Part shown: positions 17,703 to 26,241 of the stretch, in pieces
Layout: each line of letters starts with the position of its first letter
How positions within the stretch are numbered: the first letter of the stretch is position 1
Assembly (NCBI RefSeq): GCF_000012825.1
Contig: NC_009614.1
Coordinates: forward strand, 248,001 to 312,000
Source: Phocaeicola vulgatus ATCC 8482
Lineage (GTDB): Bacteria > Bacteroidota > Bacteroidia > Bacteroidales > Bacteroidaceae
Direction of reading: 5' to 3'
DNA length: 64,000 nucleotides
Notes under the pieces: model-generated
The model's input: the letters and a program-made list of their open reading frames with translations, nothing else
The model's database searches: none
What the model was told of the DNA's origin: nothing
Position numbers and translations under genes: made by a program

Positions 17703-18734
17703 ACGTGAGTTCGAAATAAAATCAAAAAATAGCAAGTTGTCCGTCATTGACAAACTTTACGTCAATGGCGGGCTTCTTTTCAAAAAAGCAGTATGCCGCG
17801 ATAGCCGACAAGGAGTTGGCTATAAAGTTACTGAATGAACGATGTCTTGAGTGTTCAATCTGTGCGATGTTCTTCAGTTCGTCATTGACCGTTTCAATCA
17901 AGGCTCTTTTTCTTAGCAAAATCTTGTCGGCAATACTCATCAGTGAGTTCCTCATATTATTTTTAACTTTAGTAACAAGTTGTATGCCATTAAGGAAAAG
18001 GTTTTCAAACAGAGCCTGACCTATATATCCCTTGTCTGCACATAGTTTTCCTTTGATGTTTTCCAGAAACCTACCCTGTTTCAACGGTTCCCGGTCATCC
18101 ACGTTTCCAGGCGTGAACATGAAATTGAGGATTTCACCCTTGTCATTGATTATCAGATGCAGCTTGAATCCGAAGAACCATCCCATAGAACATCTTCCAC
18201 GCTCGGCAAGCCCTTCAAATGTCTTATGAATCAAGATTCTTTGGTTACGACATACACATAAGGGAGTGGAATCAACGAAACTGATGCCGGTACAAGTTCC
18301 CAGCAGTACTCTTTTGATGAATATGGTCATGGGAAGCAATACTTCCTTCTCCAGTTCCACAAAACGGTTATAAGAAACCTGACGAGGAAAAAGGTGTTTC
18401 AGATGTTTACAGACATACTCCTTGTAGTAATGCTTGAAACAACGGAAACCACCGGAGTGAAACAGGATTAGAATAACCATAATCTCTGCATCACTCATAC
18501 GGTTGGGTTTGTTACGATGCATGGTCTTCATATCCTTAATCATATATTTTTCCTGTTGCAATGTAAATTCCTTGCAAAAATCATCGGCCATACAATAAAT
18601 CTCTGTAACTTTAGACTCTGGAAACATAGTGGTAATCGTTTAAATGTTATAATTCAGCACTATAAATTTAATACTTTTATCGCTATGTTTCTAATTATAA
18701 GTGAAATATATTTATTCTTATTTCGAACTCACGT
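17703..18734 (-). mobile_element. IS982-family insertion sequence inside susC2
   Basis: A 1032-bp element with terminal inverted repeats: ACGTGAGTTCGAAATAA at 17703 and its complement TTATTTCGAACTCACGT ending at 18734. A 6-bp target duplication TAAATA lies at 17697-17702 and 18735-18740. One intact transposase gene reads on the minus strand, against susC2. Perfect ends and duplication indicate a recent event. Confidence 0.95.
17722..18627 (-). CDS. IS982-family DDE transposase
   Basis: Catalyses transposition of the element it lies in. Its 301 aa are normal for IS982. The DDE-type residues are in SFVDSTPLCV, CADKGYIGQ and ALIETVNDELKNI. The N-terminal part (MSDAEIMVILILFHSGGFRCFKHYY) is the family's helical DNA-binding region. 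The frame is intact from ATG 18627, so the copy is probably active. It is transcribed opposite to the host gene and would not drive susD2. Confidence 0.95.
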   Translation of the reverse strand: MFPESKVTEIYCMADDFCKEFTLQQEKYMIKDMKTMHRNKPNRMSDAEIMVILILFHSGGFRCFKHYYKEYVCKHLKHLFPRQVSYNRFVELEKEVLLPMTIFIKRVLLGTCTGISFVDSTPLCVCRNQRILIHKTFEGLAERGRCSMGWFFGFKLHLIINDKGEILNFMFTPGNVDDREPLKQGRFLENIKGKLCADKGYIGQALFENLFLNGIQLVTKVKNNMRNSLMSIADKILLRKRALIETVNDELKNIAQIEHSRHRSFSNFIANSLSAIAAYCFFEKKPAIDVKFVNDGQLAIF

Positions 18735-20329
18735 TAAATATGCAACAGATCGTTACTTGTCATGGACACTGGATAATCAGATCAACTATAACAAGACATT
18801 TGGCAAACATAACTTAGGCGTAACCTTATTGCAATCAGCTTCCAAATATAATAAAGAAAGTGGTTCCGAAAGTGCTAACGCCATTCCTAATGAGAATTTT
18901 GAATGGTACAACATGGGCAGTGTAGACATTACAGATGCAGCAACTTATGGTGCTGGTATGAGTACCGGTATGTCTGAAAATCAGCTGGCATCATACATGG
19001 CACGTATAAACTACGCATACAACGACCGTTATTTATTGACTGTATCCGGACGTTATGACGGTTCTTCTGTATTAGCAGACGGACACAAATGGAGTTTCTT
19101 CCCTTCTGCCGCCTTGGGCTGGCGCATTGACCAAGAAGACTTCATGAAAGATATTTCTTGGATAAACCAGTTAAAGCTTCGTTTCGGTTTGGGAACAACA
19201 GGTAACTCAGCTGTAAGTGCATATTCTACATTAGGTAATATCCAGTCATTCTATGTACCTTTTGGCTCTACTCTAACACCTGCTTATGCTACAAATGAAC
19301 CTTATTACACTTCTTCTCAAGTAAAAATGGCAAATAAAGATTTAGGTTGGGAAAAGACAACACAATATAACTATGGTGTAGATTTCAGTTTCTTGAATGG
19401 ACGTATCAGCGGTTCAATGGATATTTATCACTCTAACACCAATGACTTATTATTAAGCATGACTATTCCAACCTTAACCGGCTTTAATTCTACTTATGCC
19501 AATGTAGGTAAAACAAAAAACTTCGGTGTTGACTTATCTCTGAACTTGGTTCCCATACAAACCAAAGACTTTGAATGGAGTTCCACTATCAATGCAGCCT
19601 ATCAAAAAGATGAAATCGTAGAACTTGCCAACGGCAAGCAGGATGACATTTCCAATGCCTGGTTCATTGGTGAGTCAATCAATGTTTTCTATGGTACTGC
19701 CAGCGATGGTCTGTGGCAGGAAAGTGATGCGGCAGAAATGGCTAAATTCAATGCCAACGGACATAAATTTGAAGCAGGTATGGTTAAACCAGTTGATCAG
19801 GATGGTAACTATATTATAGACAGTAATGACCGTATTATTCTTGGCAACAAAAATCCTAAATGGGTACTGGGATGGAGCAATACATTCAACTATAAAGGTC
19901 TTGAACTAGGTATCGAGCTAAACGGACGATTTGGTTATATGGTTGATACGGGTGGTGAAGGCCAATACGGTATGTACAACCAACGTGAAATAAGCTATTG
20001 GACTCCGGACAACACTGGTGCTGATTATCAAAAACCGATTTACAGTACAGCAGGTGGTGATGCTTATTCAAGTCTGCTAGGCTTTAAAGATGCCTCATTC
20101 ATCAAGATCCGTAACATTTCTTTAGGTTATAACTTCAATTCCAAAGCATTAAAGAACATCGGAATCAGTTCTCTTAAATTATATGCACAAGCTAAGAATA
20201 TAGGCAACCTCTATTCTTCAGTAGATTTTATGGATCTGGACTTAGGCACTACTTATTACAATAGAGGCTTTACTTTCGGTTTACAAGTTGGTTTCTAATT
20301 TGATAATAACACATTAAACTGTTTTTAAA

Positions 20330-22468
20330 ATGAAAAATTTAAAATATACATTATTCACAGCTGCCCTGTCTGTCGCAATGACTGCCGGTTTCAGTTCTTG
20401 TAGCGATAGTTTCCTAGATGAAAAAAACAAGTCATCCTATACCACTGATTATTTCAAAACGTCACAGGGCATTCAAGATCTGGCTACCGCACTGTACGGT
20501 AACATCCGTTGGCATTTCGGTTATGAATGGGCGTATGGTATTACCCTTTACGGCACTGATGAATTCACAAACGGCTCTGACCTGACGGCAGAACCATGGA
20601 ACACTTATGACAGCCGTCTGAACCCATTGGACTGTACAAAAGCAAACGGAGCGGCCAACAATAACTGTCCGGGTATATCAGCTCTTTGGGATCAGATGTA
20701 TTACGGCATCGCTTCTGCCAATCAAGTTATCGCATCAGCTGACTATGTTACTGATGCGGAAGTCCGTGAAAAATGCTTGGGTGAAGCTTATTTCCTACGT
20801 GGATATAACTACTATCGTCTTTTCGCACAATATGGTGGTGTGGTTCTGCAAACCCAAGTTACTGAAGGTGTGGTCAGAACCTTTACTCGCGCTTCTGCAG
20901 AAGAAACATTAAACCAAGTGATTGATGACTTGCAGAACGCTTACGACAAACTGCCTACAGACAGATGGCGTGGTACAGGTACATGGACTAAATACACAGC
21001 AGCACACTTCCTGGCAAAAGCTTTGCTGTACCGTCAGTCTGAACGTTGCAGCGACTGGAACTCAAGTTATCCTGCTGATGCTGATTTGAAAAAAGCGATT
21101 ACGTTATGCGATGAAGTCATCTCAAAATGTCCGTTAGAAAGTGATTATAATAACCTTTACGCCAAATGGACCGGTATAGACTGCAAAGCCGAGGAGTCTA
21201 ATGAAATATTAATGTCATGCCAACACACTTCTTCGGCAACCGGACGTTTCGGAAACCGTACTTATAGTTACTTCAACCCACAATTCTCCAACTTCTCCGG
21301 TGGTTGGACACAACGTGGCCAATATATTGGTGGTATGGACTTCCAACGTTGCCGCCCTACAGAATACGCTTATGCTATCTTTGACAATGTGAATGACTCA
21401 CGTATGTGGAAAACATTCAAAACTGTCTACGGATTGAATAATATTGCATCGAAAGCAGATGATGTAGTGGCTACAAACGGTATTACAGCCGATCAGGTTC
21501 CAACACTAGGCGACCAAGGCATCATCTTTATTCTTAATAAAAAAAGTGACAACCGTTTTAAAGACGCCACAAACTCCGATTATGGAACAGTAGGTCGTGG
21601 TGGTATAGCCCACTCCTTTGTAAACCCCGAAACAAATAAATGGGTGCCGAATGTGTTCCCTGTATATGCCGGTGGTCAATATGTATTGAACACCTATGGT
21701 GTTAGCGGAAATCCAGCACAGTCCAATGTCTTCTGTGGTATCAATAAAACTGATGACGGCTCGCGTACAGCAGAAAAAGGGGACGCACATCGTGATGTCA
21801 TTATGGCCCGTACAGGCGAAACTTATCTGATAAAAGCGGAAGCTCAAGTACGTTCCGGTAACTTCCAGGATGCTATCTCTACCATCAACCAGCTCCGTGC
21901 ACGTGCCGAATGGAAAAATGGTGAAGATCGCGAATACTACACCGATGGTTCTATGGCTTTCTTGAAAAGCGCAGGTGGTGACGAAGATAATTCAACCGCA
22001 CTAAGCACTTTAGGTAAATGCAAAGATGCCAATGGTACCAAAATCAATAACACAGAGGCATTCAAGGCTTCTTTCCTTCAAAAGAACACTTACTATCTTT
22101 CAACTGGTATAGAACGCACTACAGATGCTTCCAGTCTGCAAATTTCAAGTTATTCATCATTACCGGCCGAGGATGAAGCTATTCTATCAGCTATGGGCGT
22201 AAATGGGGACAAAGACCGTTTGATCAATTTCATTTTAAACGAACGTACCCGCGAATGCCTAGGTGAATGGAACCGCTGGGAAGAATTAAGCCGTACCAAG
22301 ACTTTGGTTCAACGTGCTAAATTATTCAATCCGGAAGCAGCTGCCAATATAGCAGACAAACATTTGCTTCGTCCTATTCCACAAACATTCTTAGACCAAC
22401 TTCAACATGAAGACGGTACGAATTTAAGTGATGAAGAAAAAGCCGCAATGCAGAATCCAGGCTATTAA
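20330..22468 (+). CDS. SusD/RagB-type glycan-binding lipoprotein (susD2)
   Basis: A surface lipoprotein partner of susC2. The lipobox FSSC places the acylated Cys at residue 24, followed by SDSFLDEKNKSS, nearly the same mature start as susD1. TPR helices (EKCLGEAYFLRGYNYYRLF; WTKYTAAHFLAKALLYR), the late motif TYLIKAEAQVRSGNFQDAISTINQLRARAEW and the C-terminal LLRPIPQTFLDQL are typical of the family. Product is 712 aa. It starts 31 bp after susC2 and depends on the same promoter, so the IS in susC2 may have a polar effect; no promoter is evident between the IS and this gene. Overall similarity to susD1 is low outside the family motifs, so the two pairs probably bind different ligands. Confidence 0.95.
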   Translation: MKNLKYTLFTAALSVAMTAGFSSCSDSFLDEKNKSSYTTDYFKTSQGIQDLATALYGNIRWHFGYEWAYGITLYGTDEFTNGSDLTAEPWNTYDSRLNPLDCTKANGAANNNCPGISALWDQMYYGIASANQVIASADYVTDAEVREKCLGEAYFLRGYNYYRLFAQYGGVVLQTQVTEGVVRTFTRASAEETLNQVIDDLQNAYDKLPTDRWRGTGTWTKYTAAHFLAKALLYRQSERCSDWNSSYPADADLKKAITLCDEVISKCPLESDYNNLYAKWTGIDCKAEESNEILMSCQHTSSATGRFGNRTYSYFNPQFSNFSGGWTQRGQYIGGMDFQRCRPTEYAYAIFDNVNDSRMWKTFKTVYGLNNIASKADDVVATNGITADQVPTLGDQGIIFILNKKSDNRFKDATNSDYGTVGRGGIAHSFVNPETNKWVPNVFPVYAGGQYVLNTYGVSGNPAQSNVFCGINKTDDGSRTAEKGDAHRDVIMARTGETYLIKAEAQVRSGNFQDAISTINQLRARAEWKNGEDREYYTDGSMAFLKSAGGDEDNSTALSTLGKCKDANGTKINNTEAFKASFLQKNTYYLSTGIERTTDASSLQISSYSSLPAEDEAILSAMGVNGDKDRLINFILNERTRECLGEWNRWEELSRTKTLVQRAKLFNPEAAANIADKHLLRPIPQTFLDQLQHEDGTNLSDEEKAAMQNPGY

Positions 22469-22499
22469 CAGACTAGATTTTTGCAGTCAATAATTAATA

Positions 22500-22527
22500 A
22501 GGGGAGTGCCGGATTCAGTACTCCCCT
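22500..22527 (+). terminator. Intrinsic terminator after susD2
   Basis: AGGGGAGT (22500-22507) pairs with ACTCCCCT (22520-22527), followed by ATTTT. It separates susCD2 from the small lipoprotein gene, though the short U-run may allow read-through. Confidence 0.75.
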
Positions 22528-22557
22528 ATTTTCCACACCATAAATACTTATTTTATA

Positions 22558-22875
22558 ATGAAAAAAATCGGTCGGTTTATATGCTTCACTACACTATTCT
22601 TGTTAATAGCGGGATGCAAACAACAAAAAACTATACGCTATGAACTTGTAGATGGCAATCCACAAATAGATTACATAGATTTCCTGAACGACACGCTATG
22701 CCGATTTGTCGCACCAGGACCATTGGTTCTGACAAGCCACTACACAAAAGAAGGAGATATTTATATAATACAAATCAACGATATAGTGAGCGCACGACTA
22801 TATAAAACAGAAGAAGGAAAGCTACGAGGTGAGGCTCCTTTTTTTGAAGGAATATGGATTATAAAAGAAAAGTGA
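22558..22875 (+). CDS. Small lipoprotein of unknown function
   Basis: 105 aa. The signal peptide ends in lipobox LIAGC (Cys20), followed by QQKTIRYELVDG. The mature part of about 85 residues looks all-beta (DIYIIQINDIVSARLY, FFEGIWIIKEK) and contains no motif I recognise. It lies 30 bp after the susD2 terminator and before the GH78 operon. In SusCD loci this place is often taken by an auxiliary surface glycan-binding protein, but this one is too small for the usual SusE/SusF architecture. The ATG at 22558 opens directly onto the basic MKKIGR leader, and the lipobox supports a real gene. Confidence 0.75.
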   Translation: MKKIGRFICFTTLFLLIAGCKQQKTIRYELVDGNPQIDYIDFLNDTLCRFVAPGPLVLTSHYTKEGDIYIIQINDIVSARLYKTEEGKLRGEAPFFEGIWIIKEK

Positions 22876-23039
22876 TATCAACAAGTTCTGTACAGTTCAT
22901 TCACTCATTTCTTTTCATATAAAGAATCTATCTGTCAGCCCCCCAAAAAAACAATAACTAAAATCCAATACAAATCCAACAAGATGAATAAAGATTGTTA
23001 TCCGTATATGGAAAAAGAACAGAAAGAATATGAACAATA

Positions 23040-23094
23040 TTCCATGTAAATGAATAAAATTCCATAGGTAAGATACCTTCTTCGTCTATATTTG
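23040..23094 (+). promoter_or_regulatory. Operator-promoter of the GH78-CE15-PL11-GH28 operon
   Basis: TTCCAT (23040-23045), spacer with ATGAAT, TTCCAT (23060-23065), 21 bp, TATATTTG (23087-23094). Both half-sites are perfect; the -33 box is absent. Transcription would start near 23101, which supports ATG 23119 as the start of the first gene. Confidence 0.8.
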
Positions 23095-23118
23095 CACAAA
23101 TCAAAAATCAAAGATACT

Positions 23119-24900
23119 ATGGAACTATTACCAACAATCAGAAAAAGCATAATTGCATTCGTTCTGCTACCCGCACTTCTATATGCAGGTATCCCTCCCA
23201 CCCTACAAAGCGATGCCTCACAAAGAATGACCAAAGATATCATGAACCGTGCTTACATCACCCCCAAACGTATTGTTACCAAATACGCAGGATGTAAGAA
23301 TAATCTAATAAAAGACGAACACTATTTGTTAGAGCGTGGAAACGGCCAATCGGAGATGAACAGAAAAAAATGTTGCATAATGACCTCTACTGAAACAGAG
23401 AAGGCATCCTTATTACTGGATTTCGGCAGTGAACTGCATGGAGGATTAAAGCTCGTCATGGGTAGTTCCAGCCGTAGGGAGCCTTCTTTGGTAAGGATAC
23501 GTTTCGGAGAATCTGTTGGAGAAGCCAACAGTACCACTTCAAATACCGAATGGAAAGTGGGATTTTCAACAGACGATCATGCCAAACGTGATATCATCAT
23601 GGAAATTCCCCGTGACGGCATGATTGAAATAGGCAATACCGGTTTCCGCTTTGTCCGTCTCGACTTGCTGCAAAACAACGCTACTATCTCTTTAAAAGAA
23701 ATTTCAGCTATCCTGCGCTACCGTGATATTCCCTATCTGGGGTCTTTTGAATGCAACGACCAACGTTTAAACAAAATATGGATTACCGGAGCCTATACTG
23801 TCCACTTGAACATGCAGGAGTTTTTATGGGATGGCATCAAACGTGACCGGGTAGTCTGGCTGGGCGATATGCATCCTGAATTAATGACCATCAGCCGTGT
23901 TTTCGGATACAATGAGGTGATTCCCAACAGTCTGGACCTGGCCTGCAAACAATTTCCTTTACCCGATTGGATGAATGGCATGAGTGCATACAGCCTATGG
24001 TATCTGATCAACCAATATGAATGGTATCACCAGACCGGAGATATTGATTTTTTAAAGAAACATTCCGACTATATCAGCGGATTAATCCATCTGATAAACG
24101 GAAAAGTGGATGATGCGGGAAATGAAACGTTAGCACCTGCCCGCTTTTTGGACTGGCCATCCAGCGGAAATAAAGCCGGAGTTGAGGCAGGCTATCGCGC
24201 ACTGATCGTATGGGCCATGCAAGATGCGCATCAATTGTCTTTAAAACTTGGCAACACCTCTGATGCTCAATTATGTCTGGACATTATCAACCGGATGAAA
24301 AAAAAGATATTACCTCACAACAATCTGAAACAGGCAGCTTCATTAATGGCCATCACCGGATTGATGGATCCCCAACAGGCTTGCGATGAAGTTGTCTCTG
24401 TAGGCGGTGGAAAAGGTTTTTCCACTTTTTACGGGTATTATATGCTGGAAGCATTAGCCAAAGCAGGTGAGTATGAGAAAGCAATAGATATCATTAAAAC
24501 TTTCTGGGGAGCCATGCTGGATTTGGGAGCAACCACGTTTTGGGAAGATTTCAATCTGGACTGGATTCCTAATGCCGCTCCTATAGACGAACCTGTTCCA
24601 GCCGGGAAAAAAGACATACATGGCGATTTCGGTGCCTATTGCTATCCCGGATTCCGTCACAGCCTTTGCCATGGGTGGTCTTCAGGACCTACCACATGGC
24701 TGTCAGATCATGTATTAGGTATAAAAATCGTGGACGTGGAACGCAAGCAGATCAGTATTGAGCCACACTTGGGTAAATTAGAATGGGCCAAAGGTACTTA
24801 TCCCACCCCTTGGGGCGTGATAGAAGTCAGCCACGAGAAGAAAGCCGATGGTAAAATCGCAACCAAAGTAAAACTTCCGAAAGGTGTAAGACAAATTTAA
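23119..24900 (+). CDS. GH78-type alpha-L-rhamnosidase
   Basis: An exported alpha-L-rhamnosidase of the (alpha/alpha)6-barrel type, removing rhamnose from the non-reducing end of RG-derived oligosaccharides. After a signal peptide (FVLLPALLYAGIP) comes a beta-sandwich domain (about 60-205), then the helical barrel with the GH78 substrate-site motif DGIKRDRVVWLGDMHPE and the late motif GFRHSLCHGWSSGPTTWLSDHVLG. A short C-terminal beta domain follows (IEPHLGKLEWAKGTYPTPWGVIEV). Product is 593 aa, short for GH78 because extra N-terminal beta domains are missing. A longer frame from 23092 uses TTG and starts inside the -7 element, so I reject it. It is the first gene of a four-gene operon. Confidence 0.85.
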   Translation: MELLPTIRKSIIAFVLLPALLYAGIPPTLQSDASQRMTKDIMNRAYITPKRIVTKYAGCKNNLIKDEHYLLERGNGQSEMNRKKCCIMTSTETEKASLLLDFGSELHGGLKLVMGSSSRREPSLVRIRFGESVGEANSTTSNTEWKVGFSTDDHAKRDIIMEIPRDGMIEIGNTGFRFVRLDLLQNNATISLKEISAILRYRDIPYLGSFECNDQRLNKIWITGAYTVHLNMQEFLWDGIKRDRVVWLGDMHPELMTISRVFGYNEVIPNSLDLACKQFPLPDWMNGMSAYSLWYLINQYEWYHQTGDIDFLKKHSDYISGLIHLINGKVDDAGNETLAPARFLDWPSSGNKAGVEAGYRALIVWAMQDAHQLSLKLGNTSDAQLCLDIINRMKKKILPHNNLKQAASLMAITGLMDPQQACDEVVSVGGGKGFSTFYGYYMLEALAKAGEYEKAIDIIKTFWGAMLDLGATTFWEDFNLDWIPNAAPIDEPVPAGKKDIHGDFGAYCYPGFRHSLCHGWSSGPTTWLSDHVLGIKIVDVERKQISIEPHLGKLEWAKGTYPTPWGVIEVSHEKKADGKIATKVKLPKGVRQI

Positions 24901-24942
24901 TTATAAAAAATCGTTATCAAACTTCTATAAAAACTGGATCTT

Positions 24943-26226
24943 ATGAAAAACATAATGATATGGATTATGCTCCTCTTGAGTATAACTTATACTGACGCCC
25001 AAAATGGAAAATCTCCTAGAAAAGACTATGCCAAATTAGCTAATTATGATGAAAGTAAGGTTCCGCAATATACCTTACCTTCCGTATTAATGTGCCACGA
25101 CGGAGAAATGGTTCAGACCAAGGAACAATGGGAGCAAAAACGCCGCCCCGAAATTTTAAACCTGTTCACGACTTATATGTTTGGCAAAGCACCTGTATTA
25201 AAACACAAACTGCCTTGTACAGTCAGTCGGATCAATGAAAAAGCTCTGAACGGACGTGCCACCCGGAAAGAAATAACCATCCAATTAACAGACGATCCAC
25301 AGGGGCCCCACATCGACTTGCAACTGTATCTTCCTAATCATGTATCAGGAAAAATTCCGGTTTTTCTAGGCATCAGCTTCATGCCCAATTACACGATATA
25401 TGATGATCCCGATTTATCTGTCCCCGAAATAACAGATGAAAAAATGAAGAAAAGATCTTTCAGGGGATCAATGGACAAATCCTGGCAGCTTGATAAAATT
25501 TTGGAACACGGATATGGTCTGGCCACTTTCTGTTATAATGATGTGGATCCCGATTTTGACGATGACTTCCAAAATGGTGTGCATCCTTATTATTACGAGA
25601 AAGGGCAGAATTTCCCAGATCCGGATCAATGGGGTTCCATTGCAGCTTGGGCATGGGGCATGAGCCGTGCCATGGATTATCTGGAAACAGACAAAAAAGT
25701 GGATGCTAAAAAAGTTGCCGTGATAGGTCATTCTCGTCTTGGCAAAACCGCTGTCTGGGCCGGAGCCTCCGATCCGCGTTTTGCTTTAGTCATATCCGGG
25801 AATTCGGGATGTTGTGGAGTTGCCATCTCACGTCGTTGTTTCGGTGAGACTGTAGAAGCTATGAATGTACGTTTTCCTCATTGGTTCTGTGGTAATTACA
25901 AACAATTTAATGACAGGGAAAAATACTTACCTTTCGACCAGCACGAACTTGTTGCCCTAATTGCTCCAAGACCTATATATATAGCCAGTGCAGAAGAAGA
26001 CAACTGGTCCGACCAAAAAGGTGAATTTCTAGGAGGTAAAGGAGCTGAACCTGTATATGCCCTCTATGGTTTGGGCGGAATAGGTTGTGAAGAAATGCCT
26101 CCCGTAGATACACCCTACATGAATGGCCCTATCGCATACCACAATCGCAAAGGACCTCATGCTGTTCTTCCATACGATTGGGAACAATTCCTTCGCTTTG
26201 CTGACAAATATTTTAAAAACAAATAA
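24943..26226 (+). CDS. CE15-family glucuronoyl/uronate methylesterase-type esterase
   Basis: A secreted alpha/beta-hydrolase of the CE15 type, which cleaves esters of uronic acids. The nucleophile elbow is GHSRLGK with Ser264, and the following NSGCCGVAISRRCFGE is the family's hallmark region. The catalytic His is probably His406 in GPHAVLPYDW. The acidic residue is not certain. The signal peptide is IWIMLLLSITYTDAQ; 427 aa is the usual length. It lies 42 bp after GH78 and 15 bp before PL11. In this setting the likely substrate is a methyl-esterified uronic acid of pectin or its side chains, not the lignin-glucuronoyl ester of wood enzymes; that is inference. Confidence 0.82.
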   Translation: MKNIMIWIMLLLSITYTDAQNGKSPRKDYAKLANYDESKVPQYTLPSVLMCHDGEMVQTKEQWEQKRRPEILNLFTTYMFGKAPVLKHKLPCTVSRINEKALNGRATRKEITIQLTDDPQGPHIDLQLYLPNHVSGKIPVFLGISFMPNYTIYDDPDLSVPEITDEKMKKRSFRGSMDKSWQLDKILEHGYGLATFCYNDVDPDFDDDFQNGVHPYYYEKGQNFPDPDQWGSIAAWAWGMSRAMDYLETDKKVDAKKVAVIGHSRLGKTAVWAGASDPRFALVISGNSGCCGVAISRRCFGETVEAMNVRFPHWFCGNYKQFNDREKYLPFDQHELVALIAPRPIYIASAEEDNWSDQKGEFLGGKGAEPVYALYGLGGIGCEEMPPVDTPYMNGPIAYHNRKGPHAVLPYDWEQFLRFADKYFKNK

Positions 26227-26241
26227 TTAATATATAAATCA

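Larger units (their letters stand above)
16108..20298 (+). pseudogene. SusC/RagA-type TonB-dependent transporter (susC2), interrupted by an IS
   Basis: The second SusC of the locus, split by an IS982-type element. The 5' part (16108-17702) encodes the signal peptide, carboxypeptidase-regulatory-like domain, TonB box, plug and first barrel strands. It stops at a TAA made of target and IS bases (17701-17703). The 3' part (18741-20298) continues the barrel and ends in GFTFGLQVGF. Removing the IS and one copy of the TAAATA duplication joins NYAK directly to YATDRYLSW in frame and gives an intact protein of 1050 aa, so the gene was functional until a recent insertion. No other frameshift or stop is seen. 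Its first 138 residues equal those of susC1. Precise IS excision would restore it. Confidence 0.95.

Noticed and set aside
18517..18740. Apparent new N-terminus for the 3' half of susC2 reading out of the IS
   Set aside because: It is antisense to the transposase gene and only reads in frame by chance. No promoter or signal peptide is visible, so the 3' part is treated as a pseudogene fragment.
23092..23118. Nine-codon N-terminal extension of the GH78 gene
   Set aside because: It begins at a TTG within the -7 promoter element, so it would not be transcribed; ATG 23119 is used.
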